A DNA stretch of 64,000 bases, taken from assembly GCF_902167145.1 (NCBI RefSeq), contig NC_050099.1, positions 62,514,942 through 62,578,941 on the forward strand. Reading direction: 5' to 3'. The notes beneath the pieces were generated by a model. That model had not been told where the DNA came from. It made no database searches and saw nothing but the letters and a program-made list of their open reading frames with translations. The DNA is from Zea mays. Lineage: Eukaryota > Streptophyta > Magnoliopsida > Poales > Poaceae. Positions 11,164 through 22,139 of this stretch are shown piece by piece (positions within the stretch are counted from its first letter, which is position 1; every line of letters begins with the position of its first letter). The translations under genes were made by a program, and so were the position numbers.

Positions 11164-11397
11164 AATATTTTCAAGTTGTTCATATACCTCGCACCCACGC
11201 AAAGTTTAGTCATCAAGGAAGGGTCGGCCTCGCCTCGGCAAAGCCCGACCCTCCCTCGGGGGCTAAAAGGGGGGCAACTCCCTCTGCATCGAAATTCTCC
11301 TCAAAAAAAGTATCTCTTCTGCCAGAATATCTTTCGTGCTTTTTGACTACTTCGAAAAGTGGATCCTGAAAACGACGGAGTACACGTAAGCAGCCAA

Positions 11398-12329
11398 GGC
11401 TGACCGAGCCGAGGGACTCCTACGCCTCCGGGATACGGATACCTCACTCATCACCTTCTGCGATAAGTGACTCGCGTTCGGATAAGTGATTCCGCGGACC
11501 GAACAAGTCTTCACGTTTGGAAGCTCTTCTGCCGAAGCGATCCTTCGAGCCTTCTCGACTGAGTCGGTGACAGAGCCTCATGGACGGGTGAAAGTGCGCG
11601 TAAGCGGTAAGGCCGACCGAGCCGAGGGACTCCCACGCCTCCGGGATACGGATACCTCACTCATCACCTTCCGTGAGAAGCAACTCTCGCTCGCACAAAC
11701 ATCCCTGTTGCCGACAAAAAAGTCCAGATACTTGAAACAAGAGGAAAAGAGACGCGGCTTTACAACGCAGCGAGGGTGTGTGTTCTGGCCTCAGCGGCCG
11801 CAGAAGGCACACGCTACAAGACAATCTGATCCTGCAGGCTCGGGTCTTGGCACTAGAAGGGGGCAGTAGCACCCTCGGCATCGACAACACCTTCAGCGAG
11901 GTCCGACCTAGCCTCGGACGGTGACGCGGTCCGACGATCTCCGCTCTGAAGGACGACGTCATCGCCACGCCCGGGCAATCGCTGCCAGGGACTTCTCCGG
12001 GAATCCGGCCCGAGCAGGCGGCTCGGCCGGTTACCCCTGGGGCCTCGGCCAACCATCTTCCGAGGACGCCAGCCCGACCCGAGGCCTCGGCTGGTCAACT
12101 CCGGCGTCGGTCCCGCCAACGGACAACCCGGCTAGGCTCCGGCCAACCAGGTTTCATTTTCGAGCCAACTCCGCCTCTTTTCATACTGATATCGCTACCC
12201 CTGGCCTCGGCTCATCGAAGAGCGGCCAAGGGGTCCCTTTAACTAAGCTAGAGGAGCCTCAGACGACAAGGCCGACCGAGCCGAGGGACTCCTACGCCTC
12301 CGGCATACGGATACCTCACTCGTCACCTT
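11398..12329 (+). repeat. Three dispersed 60-bp direct repeats in element F
   Basis: Copies lie at about 11398-11458, 11610-11671 and 12270-12329. Each contains GACCGAGCCGAGGGACTCC, then a CGCCTCCGG-ATACGGATACCTCACTC core and CACCTT. They are nearly identical, although the DNA between them is unrelated. Confidence 0.8.
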
Positions 12330-14137
12330 GACACGGGGCGACTCATGCTTGGTGAAGCGGTTCAGATAATCAACAGGCGAGTCTTAGTGCTCGAAAATGA
12401 GGAAAAAACACGGCTCTGTGCCAAAATTACATACATGTTCGGGCCTCGACAGCCACGATGAACAAAAACACTGGCATTCGAAGTGCCATTACAAACGGAA
12501 CTCCGGTTCCCCCTCCGCAGGTACGAACAACCCCACTCCATGGGGAAGGGCCTGCGGAGCAACAGAAGACCGACGAACGGCACGCCGTCACCCGCTCCAG
12601 CAGCAGCGACGACGACGACTTCTGCCCCGGGGGGTCGAACAGCGGCAGCGCTGACCTTAGGGCGGATGCTGCTGCCAAGAGGCCCCCGCCCATGCCCAAA
12701 CTCGTGAGGCAAGGACGGGCAGAAGGCCGTAGAGTTGGAGGTCGGTCCGTGGCCGACCCTGGCTATCGCGCCAGCGGAAGAACCTCTTCCAGCTGCCGTG
12801 GCAGACGCCGGCGCCGCGAGCGGCTCCGGAGCCACTCGCGTCCGAGATCCAGGCACGGTGCAGCTGCCGGCGCCACGGACGACGACCGCCCTTCCCTCCA
12901 ATCACCGAGTGAAGGGGCGGGCTACCGCCCACGCAGGGGCCGACCCCAACTCGGCACACTCCCCTCCCTAGTCCTGGTGATGAAAATCCTTGAGGCTGAG
13001 GGAGGGGCAGAGGCCGCAGCCCGGCTCACTTTCCCCCACCATCAAGCTGGAGGTCTCCATCTCGGATGACCGCCGGCGGAGGGGTGCAGCCGGGCTGCAT
13101 GATGAAAATCCTTGAAGCCGAACGATGGCTGAAAGGTACCAACTCCCACGGAGTTGCGTTCCTCCAACGATGAGGCGAAAAGACGGCGGGTACCCCCCAT
13201 CCGGGGGCTTGGAAGGTGGAAAGACACAATGCATAAGGGAGCGCGAAGACATGGTCGCCTTCCAAGGGGGTCACCCTCCTTTTTAAAGACGACTATCCCT
13301 ACTCGCGTCCTCAGCCGTCACGGGCTGAGTCTTCTCCAACACACTCCAAGGCCCTCCCCTGCGGCGCAGGGGCCGGGTCCCACATGTCATGCAAGCCGGC
13401 TCAGAGCAGAAGAAGCCAAACCGCCGCGCACGGTACACACGATCGCCCAGCGGTTACAAGTGACCCTCCACTTTTGCCCAGACCAACGGGCGAAAGGAGC
13501 GGACAGCCATGCGGGCGGCATGCAACCGCGCTACGTGGGCACGCTTCTCCGACTCCCGACACGCCCAGCATGGAGGCCCAGGCCCACGCGTCACACAACC
13601 GGCGCGCCGGATGCTTCATGCAAGAAACTGCACCGCCACTTGCGCCACCGCCGCGCCTCCTCGATTGCGGAACCAATACCGCGACTCGAGGCGACCCAGC
13701 GCACGACCCAGCAGCGCCAGCCTGGCGCGGCGGTCAATGCGGTCAAAAATTGGCCGACAGTAATGACGCTGGCAGGCGGGCGGGAGCAGCGGTCACGTCG
13801 TCAGCCAAGCTCACGTCCCATCCGGGGGCAGCAAGAGAACCCCCTCTCACGGCGTGAAGACAACGCGCCCGTGACCCGTTCCTCGAACGGCTGCCCCGCC
13901 AACCACTCGCCCCGACGCATTAACTCTGCAGCGGGACAGTCGGCGCCTCTGGCAGGAGAAGCGGGCGACGCTTCACCTTCGCCGTAATAACCGCGCCAAA
14001 AAAGGTACGCCGCGTCGTTCGATTTCGTATCCTTTTCCTTTTTTCCTCTTTCTCTCTCTCTCTTGCAACAGGGACCGGGAAAGGGGGATACCCTGAAAAG
14101 GATCCTTCCCCGTGAAGGAACCGGGCTCCGAGCCTCC

Positions 14138-14341
14138 CTACTGATCAGAGGTTCGAAGGCTGGCCCCCCGAAGGGTTCAACAGCCGCCTCAGATCGCGTG
14201 GGCCCTACACCCACTACTGGTCAGAGGTTCGAAGGCCGGCTCCCCGAAGGGTTCCACGGCCGCCTCAGGCTACTCGGGCTCTGCGCCCATTACTGATCAG
14301 GGGTTCAAAGGCTGGCCCCCGAAGGGTTCACAGCCGCCTCA
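14138..14341 (+). repeat. Three tandem ~76-bp repeats upstream of element F 3' LTR
   Basis: Units start near 14138, 14214 and 14290 (the last is shorter). Each begins ACTGATCAGAGGTTCGAAGG or a near variant and contains CCCCGAAGGGTTC and CAGCCGCCTCAG. Confidence 0.8.
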
Positions 14342-15568
14342 GACGCCGAGCGAGGGATGACCAGGGGTACGTTCGATACATAACCAAGGCTCGGGCTGCG
14401 CTCCCGAGGTACCCTAGGACATTTCCGAGACCAGCGGGAGCGATCTTGTAACGGAATCCCATCGGAGGGAGGCATCGAGCCCTCGGACCCTGTCGCCTGG
14501 GGGCCGGGTCCGGCAGATCACCCGCAGGTACTTTTGGGCGTGCCTCTGGGCCCCTAGCCGACCCCTAACGAACGGGGCACGGACGTCCACTCGGATTACC
14601 CGCTTGCAGCTCACCGGAGACACCATGTTCGGCGCCCATCGAAGGCAACATGGCGCTTCCCCCCTCCTCCTTGCGAAAAGGCGACGCAGGGGCGTATGTA
14701 AAAAAGCCGAGTCTGTCCCTGATCGCCCTCTCGCCCTGTGCAGAGGCTCGGGGGCTGCTCTCGCAAACCTGGCTCCGGCCGAACCGTTGACAGCGTCAAC
14801 ATACCAGCCCGAGAACTTGGGACCCGACCGTACACCCGGGCTACGGCCAGCTCGCATGAGGGAACAACCAGACTAGCTGAAGCATTACGCGAGGCATTAA
14901 GACCTCGAAGGAGTGAAACCACTCCTCCGAGGCCTCGGGGGCTACACTCGGCGGGTGCGCTCACGCGCACCCACCAGAACAAAATGCAACCGAGAAAGGC
15001 TGGTCCCCTTGTAAAAAAGTGCGACGAAAGCCTCCAAGCGAGTGCTAACACTCCCTTCGAGGCTCGGGGGCTACTGTCGGGGACCATAATTAGGGGTACC
15101 CTCAAGGCTCCTAATTCTCAGCTGGTAACCCCCATCAGCATAAAGCTGCTAAGGCCTGATGGGTGCGATTAAATCAGGGATCAGTCCGTTCGAGCAAGTC
15201 GATCACGCCTCGCCCGAGCCTAGCCTCGGACAAGGGCAGCCGACCCCGGAGGATTTCCGTCTCACCCGAGGCCCCCCCTCCGACGGCGAACATATTTTCG
15301 GCTTGCCCGAGGCCCTGCCTTCGCTAAGAAGCAACCCTGACCAAATCGCCGTACCGACCGACCAAATCGCAGGAGCATTTAATGCAAAGGTGGCCTGACA
15401 CCCTTATCCTGGCATGCGCCCCCCGGCAGAGCCGAAGTGACCGCCGTCACTTCGCCGCTCCACTGACCGGCCTGACAGAAGGACAGCGCCGCCTGCGCCG
15501 CGCCGACTGCAGTGCCACTTGACAGAGTGAGGCTGACATGCAGTCAGGTCCTGCAGAAGGCACCACAG

Positions 15569-15832
15569 GAAACTCCGCTCCGCCCGACCTAGGGCTCGGA
15601 CTCGGGCTCAGCCCCGGAAGACGGCGAACTCCGCTCCGCTCGACCCAGGGCTCGGACTCGGGCTCAGCCTCGGAAGACGGTGAACTCCGCTCCGCCCGAC
15701 CCAGGGCTTGGACTCGGGCTAAGTCCCGGAAGACGGCGAACTCCGCTCCGCCCGCCCCAGGGCTCGGACTCGGGCTAAGTCCCGGAAGACGGCGAACTCC
15801 GCTCCGCCCGACCCCAGGGCTCGGACTCCACC
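15569..15832 (+). repeat. Five tandem ~57-bp repeats in element F LTR
   Basis: Each unit holds GAACTCCGCTCCGCCCGACC, then AGGGCTCGGACTCGGGCT and CCGGAAGACGG. The units differ slightly. They lie about 500 bp upstream of the TATA box, so they may act in U3. Confidence 0.85.
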
Positions 15833-16325
15833 CTGGCCTCAGACGACGACCTCCGCCTCGCCCGACCAGGGGCTCGGACTCGGCCTCGGCCACGGAAGAC
15901 AGACTCGACCTCAGCTTTGGAAGAGCTTCCACCTCGCCCAACCTAGGGCGCAGACCAGCCACGTCAACGGAAGGCGCCATCATCACCCTACCCCGAGCTG
16001 ACTCGGGCCGCAGGAAACAAGACCGGCGTCCCATCTGGCTAGCTCCGCCGGATAGGCAATGATGGCGTCCCGCATGCTCTGTGACGACGGCAGCTCTCAG
16101 CCCCCTTACGGAAGCAAGAGGACATCAGCAAGGACCCAACCGCTCCGACAGCTGTCCCTCCGCCAGGCTTCATCGCTCCTCCGACGGCCACGACATCACA
16201 CCAGCTGGGTGCCAAAACCTCTCCGGCTGCCACGACGGCATGTACTCAGGGCGCTAGCTCTCCCCCGCTAGACACGTAGCACTCTGCTACACTCCCATTG
16301 TACGCCTGGATCCTCTCCTTACGCC

Positions 16326-16333
16326 TATAAAAG
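16326..16333 (+). promoter_or_regulatory. TATA box of element F 3' LTR
   Basis: TATAAAAG within CGCCTATAAAAGGAAGGACC, about 310 bp before the LTR end; the placement suits an LTR promoter. Confidence 0.6.
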
Positions 16334-16637
16334 GAAGGACCAGGGCCCTCTTAGAGAGGGTTGGCCGCGCGGGGACGAGGACGAGACAGGCGCTCTCTTG
16401 GGGCCGCTCGCTTCCCTCTCCCGCGTGGACGCCTGTAACCCCCTACTGCAAGCGCACCCGACCTGGGCGCGGGACAAACACGAAGGCCGCGGGATTCCCA
16501 CCTCTCTCACGCCGGTCTCCGGCCGCCTCGCTTCTCCCCCCTTCGCGCTCGCCCTCGCGCTCGACCCATCTGGGCTGGGGCACGCGGCGACACTCACTCG
16601 TCGGCCCGAGGGACCCCCCGGTCTCGAAACGCCGACA

Positions 16638-16734
16638 AACACAAACACTAGCAAACACATTAGTCCACATGTTGTGTTAATCATCAAACACCAAAACCTA
16701 TTGAGCCAAATGGCTCGGGTCCAATTTCCTCACA
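16638..16734 (-). repeat. 3' LTR fragment of element B, cut by element F
   Basis: It matches 21350-21443 almost base for base (shared phrase GCAAACACATTAGTCCACAT). It starts TGTGAGGAAATTGGAC on the minus strand, just after a polypurine tract (AAAAAGGGGGAGAT, 16735-16748). Confidence 0.9.
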
Positions 16735-18136
16735 ATCTCCCCCTTTTTGGTGATTGATGACAACAAAACCAAAGCAAGCAAATATAATCAACATTTGAAT
16801 GAAAATATGCAATCTACTTGCTAGGATGCGTGTTTGTCCCCACAATGTGATATTATGGACTTAAGCCTCCCCCTAACTCCATAATTCACTTACTTCCTAT
16901 TTCAGACCAAAGAACCAAAACCACTTGAAGGATCAAAATTTTAAATTAGTGGTGTTTGGTGTTTGATATAATTTTCATTGATTTGGTCCCTAAACTTCTC
17001 CCCTTTTGCATAACCACCAAAAAGGAAGACATTAAAAGCACATAGGACGCAAATAAGACTTGCCCTCATAAAAGGTTTATCAATTGAAGCACTCAACATT
17101 ATTACTCCCCCTAAATGAGTGTTCTCTTTTAGAAAGAATTTTCTCGTCCTTTAGAGACAAAGAAATACTCCCCCTGACAGAGATCTTCTACTTAAGAAAA
17201 AGCATGTGAAAAATAGAGGTGCGAGACATGATTTGATTAGACTAACCTCCCTCATGCATAGGTAACAGAATATGATTTAACCACTTATGCATGTATAGCA
17301 ACACGGGAAGTATAAGATATGAAATATAGTCTAACCAAATATGGGAGAAGACATGTAAATGATGCCAAAAGTAGTCTCAAAGTTACCAATTGAAAATCAA
17401 TGGCGGACCATTTGAAGACCAATGGTAGGCTTGTGAGACATAGGAATTCTTGTAGATTTGCAGTGGAAGCTTGTTGTCTTTCTCTGGGGAATTCATTTTC
17501 CTTACAATGAGACTACTACATGAAATAGACTTGAAAAATGTATTAGTCTCAAAGTCTTATATTATAGAGTAACCTCCCCTTGAAAGTGTGCATACAAGTT
17601 TTCTTATAGGAGACATGCACTTTGATTTGATATCAAGAGGGGCAAATTATCTATAATCCGAGCTTTGGCACATATAAGTTAAATGATACCAATTGAAGCA
17701 TACCAAATGAAGTATAATTGAAGTGTTATACCACTTGAAGTATTTTATCATATCAATTGATGTATCATTTTCTTAGAAATATTAAACAAGCTATGTGTCG
17801 TGCTTATCATTTTAAACCATGTAGGTTCGCTCAAAAGTATGAATTGAAAGCGAGCAATCCTACCATATGATTTACCTAGTATGCATGCATTTAAACAAAA
17901 GTAAATACCAATTGAAATACTAGGTATGACAAGTAAAACTAGATACATGAGAATAAATACGCATATCTAAAAACAAGAAATACAATAAATCTAGTTACCT
18001 TAGTCATGGGTGGGGAATTTGGGTCCAAAGTATTCACTAACCCACTTGGCAATAAATTTGATCCAGAATGATGCATCCCATGATATACATCCCAATTTTG
18101 CCAAGTCTCCAAATTCCTCGATGTCCTTCGGACTCC
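16735..18136 (-). other. Element B 3' noncoding region in place of pol
   Basis: AT-rich, with no open frame of note. It carries repeated TACCAATTGAAG-type motifs (17078, 17383, 17685, 17904) and CTCCCCCT motifs (16867, 17105, 17169). On the element-sense strand these resemble the LTR/PBS junction and the polypurine tract. A block near 17461-17560 is clearly related to 39701-39800 of element D, although the gags of B and D differ. Confidence 0.7.
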
Positions 18137-20221
18137 TCACTTCCCTTTCGGGATCCAAACCTTCTTGGTGCTTTTCATGGTTGAAATAATTTCCTTAGGC
18201 ACCCAGATGTGTTTGGCCCCCTTTCCTTTGTTGGTTTGCTTGTTGGCCTTGATTGCTATTACCTTTCCATTCTTTTTCTTTTGATCAAATATGGTGTAAC
18301 AGCCTTTTTGTTCACCTTGTTGATGTAGGTGTTGGAGATTTTGCTTGTTGGCTTTTGCTTGAGCTTTTTCTTTTGCTTATCCCCGGTCATCGCCTTGCAT
18401 TTGAAAGACTTGTGGCCTTCCTTGTGGCACAACCTACAAATCACACTTTTGCCCGCCATAGGCTTGTTCACTCCCGCAGTGGTGTTATCCTGTGGAGGTT
18501 GGATTTGTTTGGCTTTGCCTTTCTTGTCATACAGAGCTTTCCTAAGGTGAGCCACCTCTTGCTTAGTTGCTCATTCTCCGTTGCAATCTCGTCTGAACAT
18601 GTTTCTATAACAATAGTCTTAACAAGAACTTGATTGCAGGGGTTAGAATTACCAATTAAATCAAAGCAAGAAATAGAAGCATCTTTCTTAATAATTTCAG
18701 GAATTTTAACTAAAGATGCCCCTCGAGTGCTACCAATGCTTTCCAGCTTAGTAGTTAGCTCATTATTGTGTATGCTAAGAATCTCCATTTTTCCTAGCAA
18801 ATTTTCAATAGCTTCTTGGGAGCTAGCTAACTTACCTTAAGTTTTTTATTCTTTTTAATAAGGCCATCATCGGTAGCTGTGGATGAAGCACTAGACTCTA
18901 ATTGCTCAATTTTAGTTGATAGCTCACAATTCAAATTTGCAAATGTTTCAAATTTTTCTAGCAAACCTTTATAATCATTTTGTGAGCTAATCAACTTATT
19001 TTTTAAAGTTTTAAGTTGAGCCTTTTGTTTAGTGCAAACATCCTAGAAAAATTTCACGGCTTCCGCAAACTCATCTACGGAGGGCTTTCCCTCACCTTCA
19101 TTATCACTACTGCTATCATCACTATAGGATGGAATACTCATTTTACCTCTTGCCATAAGGCATTTGCGTGATGAGAACCGATGGTTGCGCGTCATTGGAG
19201 GTTCATCTTCGATTGAAGAATCGACCCAAGTTTTGACACTGGCTAGCGCCTTGCCTTTGCTCCTCCCCTTTTTGGGTTCGGCCATAGTTGGATAGTTGTC
19301 CCTGAAGTGGCCCTTCTCCCCACATGCGAAACATCCTCTCTTTCTTTACTTTTTTCTGTCAATGTTAAAGAGAAGATCCTCGACCTGCACGGGCACACCC
19401 ATTAGATTTATCTTGCAGATCATACCCATTACCTTTTCGACGCGTCGGATTATTTTTTCGTCCTCGGAGGATGATGTAGATGGTTGATTATCTTCATTAT
19501 CATCACTTTCTTCTTCCTCCTCTTCTTCACTTGAGGAACTTGGAGTGGGAGCCTTCTTCTTTCCTTTTCTTTCATCACATGCAAAATCATATGATCTTGA
19601 AGAAGTGGGCTCCTCTCCTCGACACATTTTTAGCGACATCTCAAAAGCCGCGATTTTCCTAATCACAATGGGCGGGGTCATTGTACTCAAGTCCTCCATG
19701 TTGTGAAGAATAATGATGATACTCCCATATCTTTGTTGTGGTAGTAGGGAGATAATCTTCCTCACAATGTCCATATCATCTAGCTTATTAATGCCAATAG
19801 AATTGAGCTCATTGATGATTAGATTCAAACAAGAATACATATCTCTAACAAGCTCATTATCTTTCAAGGCAAAAGAATTGTACTTATTTAAGACTAGGCA
19901 ATGTTTTTGCTCACGGACATTGGATGTGCTATCATGGAGCTCATGCAATTTTAGCCAAATCTCATTAGCAGTTTTCAAAGTAAAAACTTGATTGAAAATA
20001 TCCATGCTAATAGATTCATACAAGCAATTTTTGGCTCTAGCATTTAAATGAATTTCTTTTTCCTCACTCATGGTGGGTTTCTCAGGATTCTTGGGTGGTT
20101 TCATCCCGTCACAAGTGACTCTCCAAACACCTAGATCAATGGCCTCTAGGTAACAAGCCATTCTAGCACTATAATATGGGAAGTTAGTGCCATCGAAGTG
20201 TGGTGGCCTATGGGTATCCAT
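18137..20221 (-). pseudogene. Element B gag, with stops and frameshift
   Basis: The frame starts at ATG 20221, 67 bp after the PBS, with the Copia gag opening (RPPHFDGTNFPYYSARM). A stop at 19346-19348 interrupts it; the same frame then resumes with a zinc knuckle whose last Cys is Tyr (CFACGEKGHFRDNY). Further on there are coiled-coil-like stretches, a frame shift near 18550 and a second CCHC knuckle (CRLCHKEGHKSFKC, near 18430). The likely end is TGA at 18137-18139, after two lysine-rich WVPK/WIPK motifs. This copy cannot make a working gag. The protein would bind RNA and build the particle. Confidence 0.8.
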
Positions 20222-20287
20222 CCCTTCCTCTAAAAAGTGTCAGCTCTTTTAGAGGTGAAGCTAAAGCATCTCAAATGAGCCAAACCA

Positions 20288-20303
20288 GGCTCTGATACCA
20301 ATT
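20288..20303 (-). promoter_or_regulatory. Primer binding site of element B
   Basis: On the minus strand AATTGGTATCAGAGCC follows the LTR. The expected TTTCA-ATTGG junction reads TTTAATTGG, so one C at the LTR end seems lost. Confidence 0.8.
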
Positions 20304-21443
20304 AAAGGAAACAGGTGACGCCTAAGAGGGGTGAATTAGGACTTCAAAAATTTTATCTAAACTAGGCCCCAAATAAAACACTAGTGCAAAACCTATGCAA
20401 TTAATTAAACTTTAATGTGCAAACTAGGTTTTATCTAAGTGTTGCTATCTCTACCGCAATGTCTAAGTTTCAATCCTAAACAATATAGGTATGAATACAA
20501 GATTGAAACTTAAATGCTTAATGTAAATGCGGAAGCTAAAGAACAAGGTAGAGATGCAAACTCTTGTTGATGACACTAGTATTTTTACCAAGTTATCTAG
20601 AACCACGCAAGGTTCCGACTAATCCTCGTTGGTGCAGGGAAGCCCACGCAAGGGCCAAGCACCTCGGTCGAGCAACTCAATAGAGAGCTGCGGGCCTTCT
20701 CCACGCGCAAGTGGTGCTCCACTTCCGGCTCCTCTCGGATGCTCCCTGCCATCTCCACTATCGAGCTTCCGGCTAAAAACGCAATGGGCCTCGTTCCCTC
20801 TGGTACACGGTGGCGTCCGTGACACAAACGCGGTTGTTACGGTCTCCCAAGACTCTTGCCCCACTCGGTACAATTACAACGGCTCACGCAAGAGCCGAGG
20901 GGTTGTGTGGTTTATCTAAACTCACTCAACTAACTAGGGTTCACCTAGAGCAAGCGCTAATGTGGTCTAACTAACCTAAGCACTTCGCAAAGTACCTACG
21001 CACCGAGTGATTCTATTAAGCACTTGGGTGTATGAGCACTTGGGAATGTCTACTATATGCCTTGGTATGTTGCTTGGGCTCCCACACCTTGGAATGGCCG
21101 GTTGGGGGTGTATTTATAGCCCCCAACACAAAACTAGCCGTTGGGATACTGTTCCCTCGTGCACCAGACAGTCCGCGTGTGGCACCGGACAGTTCGGTGT
21201 GCCACCGGACAGTCTGGTGCTCCAGACTAAACAGTGCAGGCAACACTTCCTTTGTTTCTTGGACTTCTCTTGATCTTCATAATGTCTTCTTTTGAGGTGT
21301 TGCTTTCCCCAATGCCTTGGTCCAAGTAACTTTAGCATCCTGTGAACTACAAAAACTAGCAAACACATTAGTCCACATGTTGTGTTAATCATCAAACACC
21401 AAAACCTATTGAGCCAAATGGCTCGGTGTCCAATTTCCTCACA
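20304..21443 (-). repeat. 5' LTR of element B (~1140 bp)
   Basis: On the minus strand it starts TGTGAGGAAATTGGACACCG. It holds three CCGG-type palindromes at about 21160-21225 and a TATA box (minus TATAAATA, 21111-21118) framed by GGGGGC and CACCCCC. The inner end (20304) was set by the PBS. Confidence 0.85.
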
Positions 21444-22139
21444 TAGATGAAACAAACACACTCAATAACATACAACATTCACCATAGACAGCTAAAAGAA
21501 AGCATAACAAAAGAGCATTTACTTTTCAAATACATCACAAACAAGGATTGTAATAAAAGTATTCTTTTTGAAAAGGTCTGGTCTATACTTTATAAAACAA
21601 TACATAATCTTAAAAATATATTAATTAAAATGTACAAATATTAGGTTCACCATTTTAATCTTTTAAAAAGCCATAGATGATATGTCTAAGATTAAGGGTT
21701 CATAAGATGATAAACACGTTATGACATTATAAACCTTTTTAACCTTTTAGAAAAGATATAAGCTATATATCTAAGGTTAATGAGTTATGAAACACATTAT
21801 TAATTATGAAGCATTATGAAACATGTAATAAAACATTTATTGATGAAAACTTATTATACCAGCTTAAATAGATTTTGTGTGGAAAGATAACTAAACAATA
21901 ATTATTATTTTTTCATTAAGAAAACACATGGACTAATAAGTTTTTATGCAAGAGATAATGAAACAATTAATTATCTTCACTTTTATTAAGAGAACACAGA
22001 GCCTATATTATTATTAAAAAAGTAATATTCAAGATCAATATATAAACTAACATTTTAATTATAAAAGAACATGAACACTAATTTCTTTATTTTATCCTTT
22101 AGAAGAAAACAGAGTGATATATATATATATTGTATATTA
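21444..22139. other. AT-rich flank, nothing recognised
   Basis: About 700 bp with many short direct repeats such as AACCTTTTA and ATTATGAA. No long frame, no TIR or LTR ends seen. It is probably the DNA that element B entered. Confidence 0.5.

Larger units (their letters stand above)
11164..15074 (+). other. Element F noncoding region between pol and 3' LTR
   Basis: A 3.9-kb GC-rich stretch between integrase and the 3' LTR. Long intervals here are usual in Tat-lineage elements. It contains three dispersed 60-bp repeats, a three-unit tandem repeat, and ends with GGCTCGGGGGCTAC (15061-15074), the likely polypurine tract. Short frames on both strands, for example minus 12968-13252 (94 residues) and minus 12362-12901, have no domain I recognise. 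An antisense ORF is known in this position in some Tat elements, so a remnant is possible but not shown. Confidence 0.7.
1..16637 (+). mobile_element. Element F: Tat-lineage Ty3/Gypsy LTR retrotransposon (5' LTR outside window)
   Basis: The order is gag, protease, reverse transcriptase, RNase H, a second (archaeal-type) RNase H, integrase, a 3.9-kb noncoding stretch, then a 3' LTR. That layout, and the extra RNase H between RT-RH and integrase, fit the Tat lineage of plant Gypsy elements. The LTR start (TGTCGGGGACC) resembles maize families such as cinful-zeon or xilon/gyma; the exact family is not settled. Element A (823-5575) interrupts gag. The right end lies inside the 3' LTR of element B, so F is younger than B and older than A. 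The five bases after it are AACAC, the presumed target duplication, whose partner is outside the window. Multiple stops and frameshifts make F non-functional. Confidence 0.9.
15075..16637 (+). repeat. 3' LTR of element F (1563 bp)
   Basis: Starts TGTCGGGGACCATAATTAGG after the polypurine tract and ends CGCCGACA. It contains a five-unit tandem repeat (15569-15832) and a TATA box (16326-16333). The next bases belong to the LTR of element B, as shown by their match to 21350-21443. Confidence 0.9.
16638..21443 (-). mobile_element. Element B: Copia-type LTR retrotransposon without pol, minus strand
   Basis: Reading on the minus strand: 5' LTR (21443 to 20304), tRNA-Met-type PBS, a damaged gag, about 1.4 kb of AT-rich noncoding DNA, a polypurine tract and the first 97 bp of the 3' LTR. 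The rest of the 3' LTR should lie left of element F, outside the window. There is no protease, integrase, RT or RNase H between the gag end (18137) and the polypurine tract. The right flank from 21444 (TAGAT) cannot be paired with a left flank. Confidence 0.85.

Noticed and set aside
16638..18136. A hidden pol gene in element B or D noncoding regions
   Set aside because: I read the regions for RT, integrase and protease motifs on both strands and found none; they are dense in stops.
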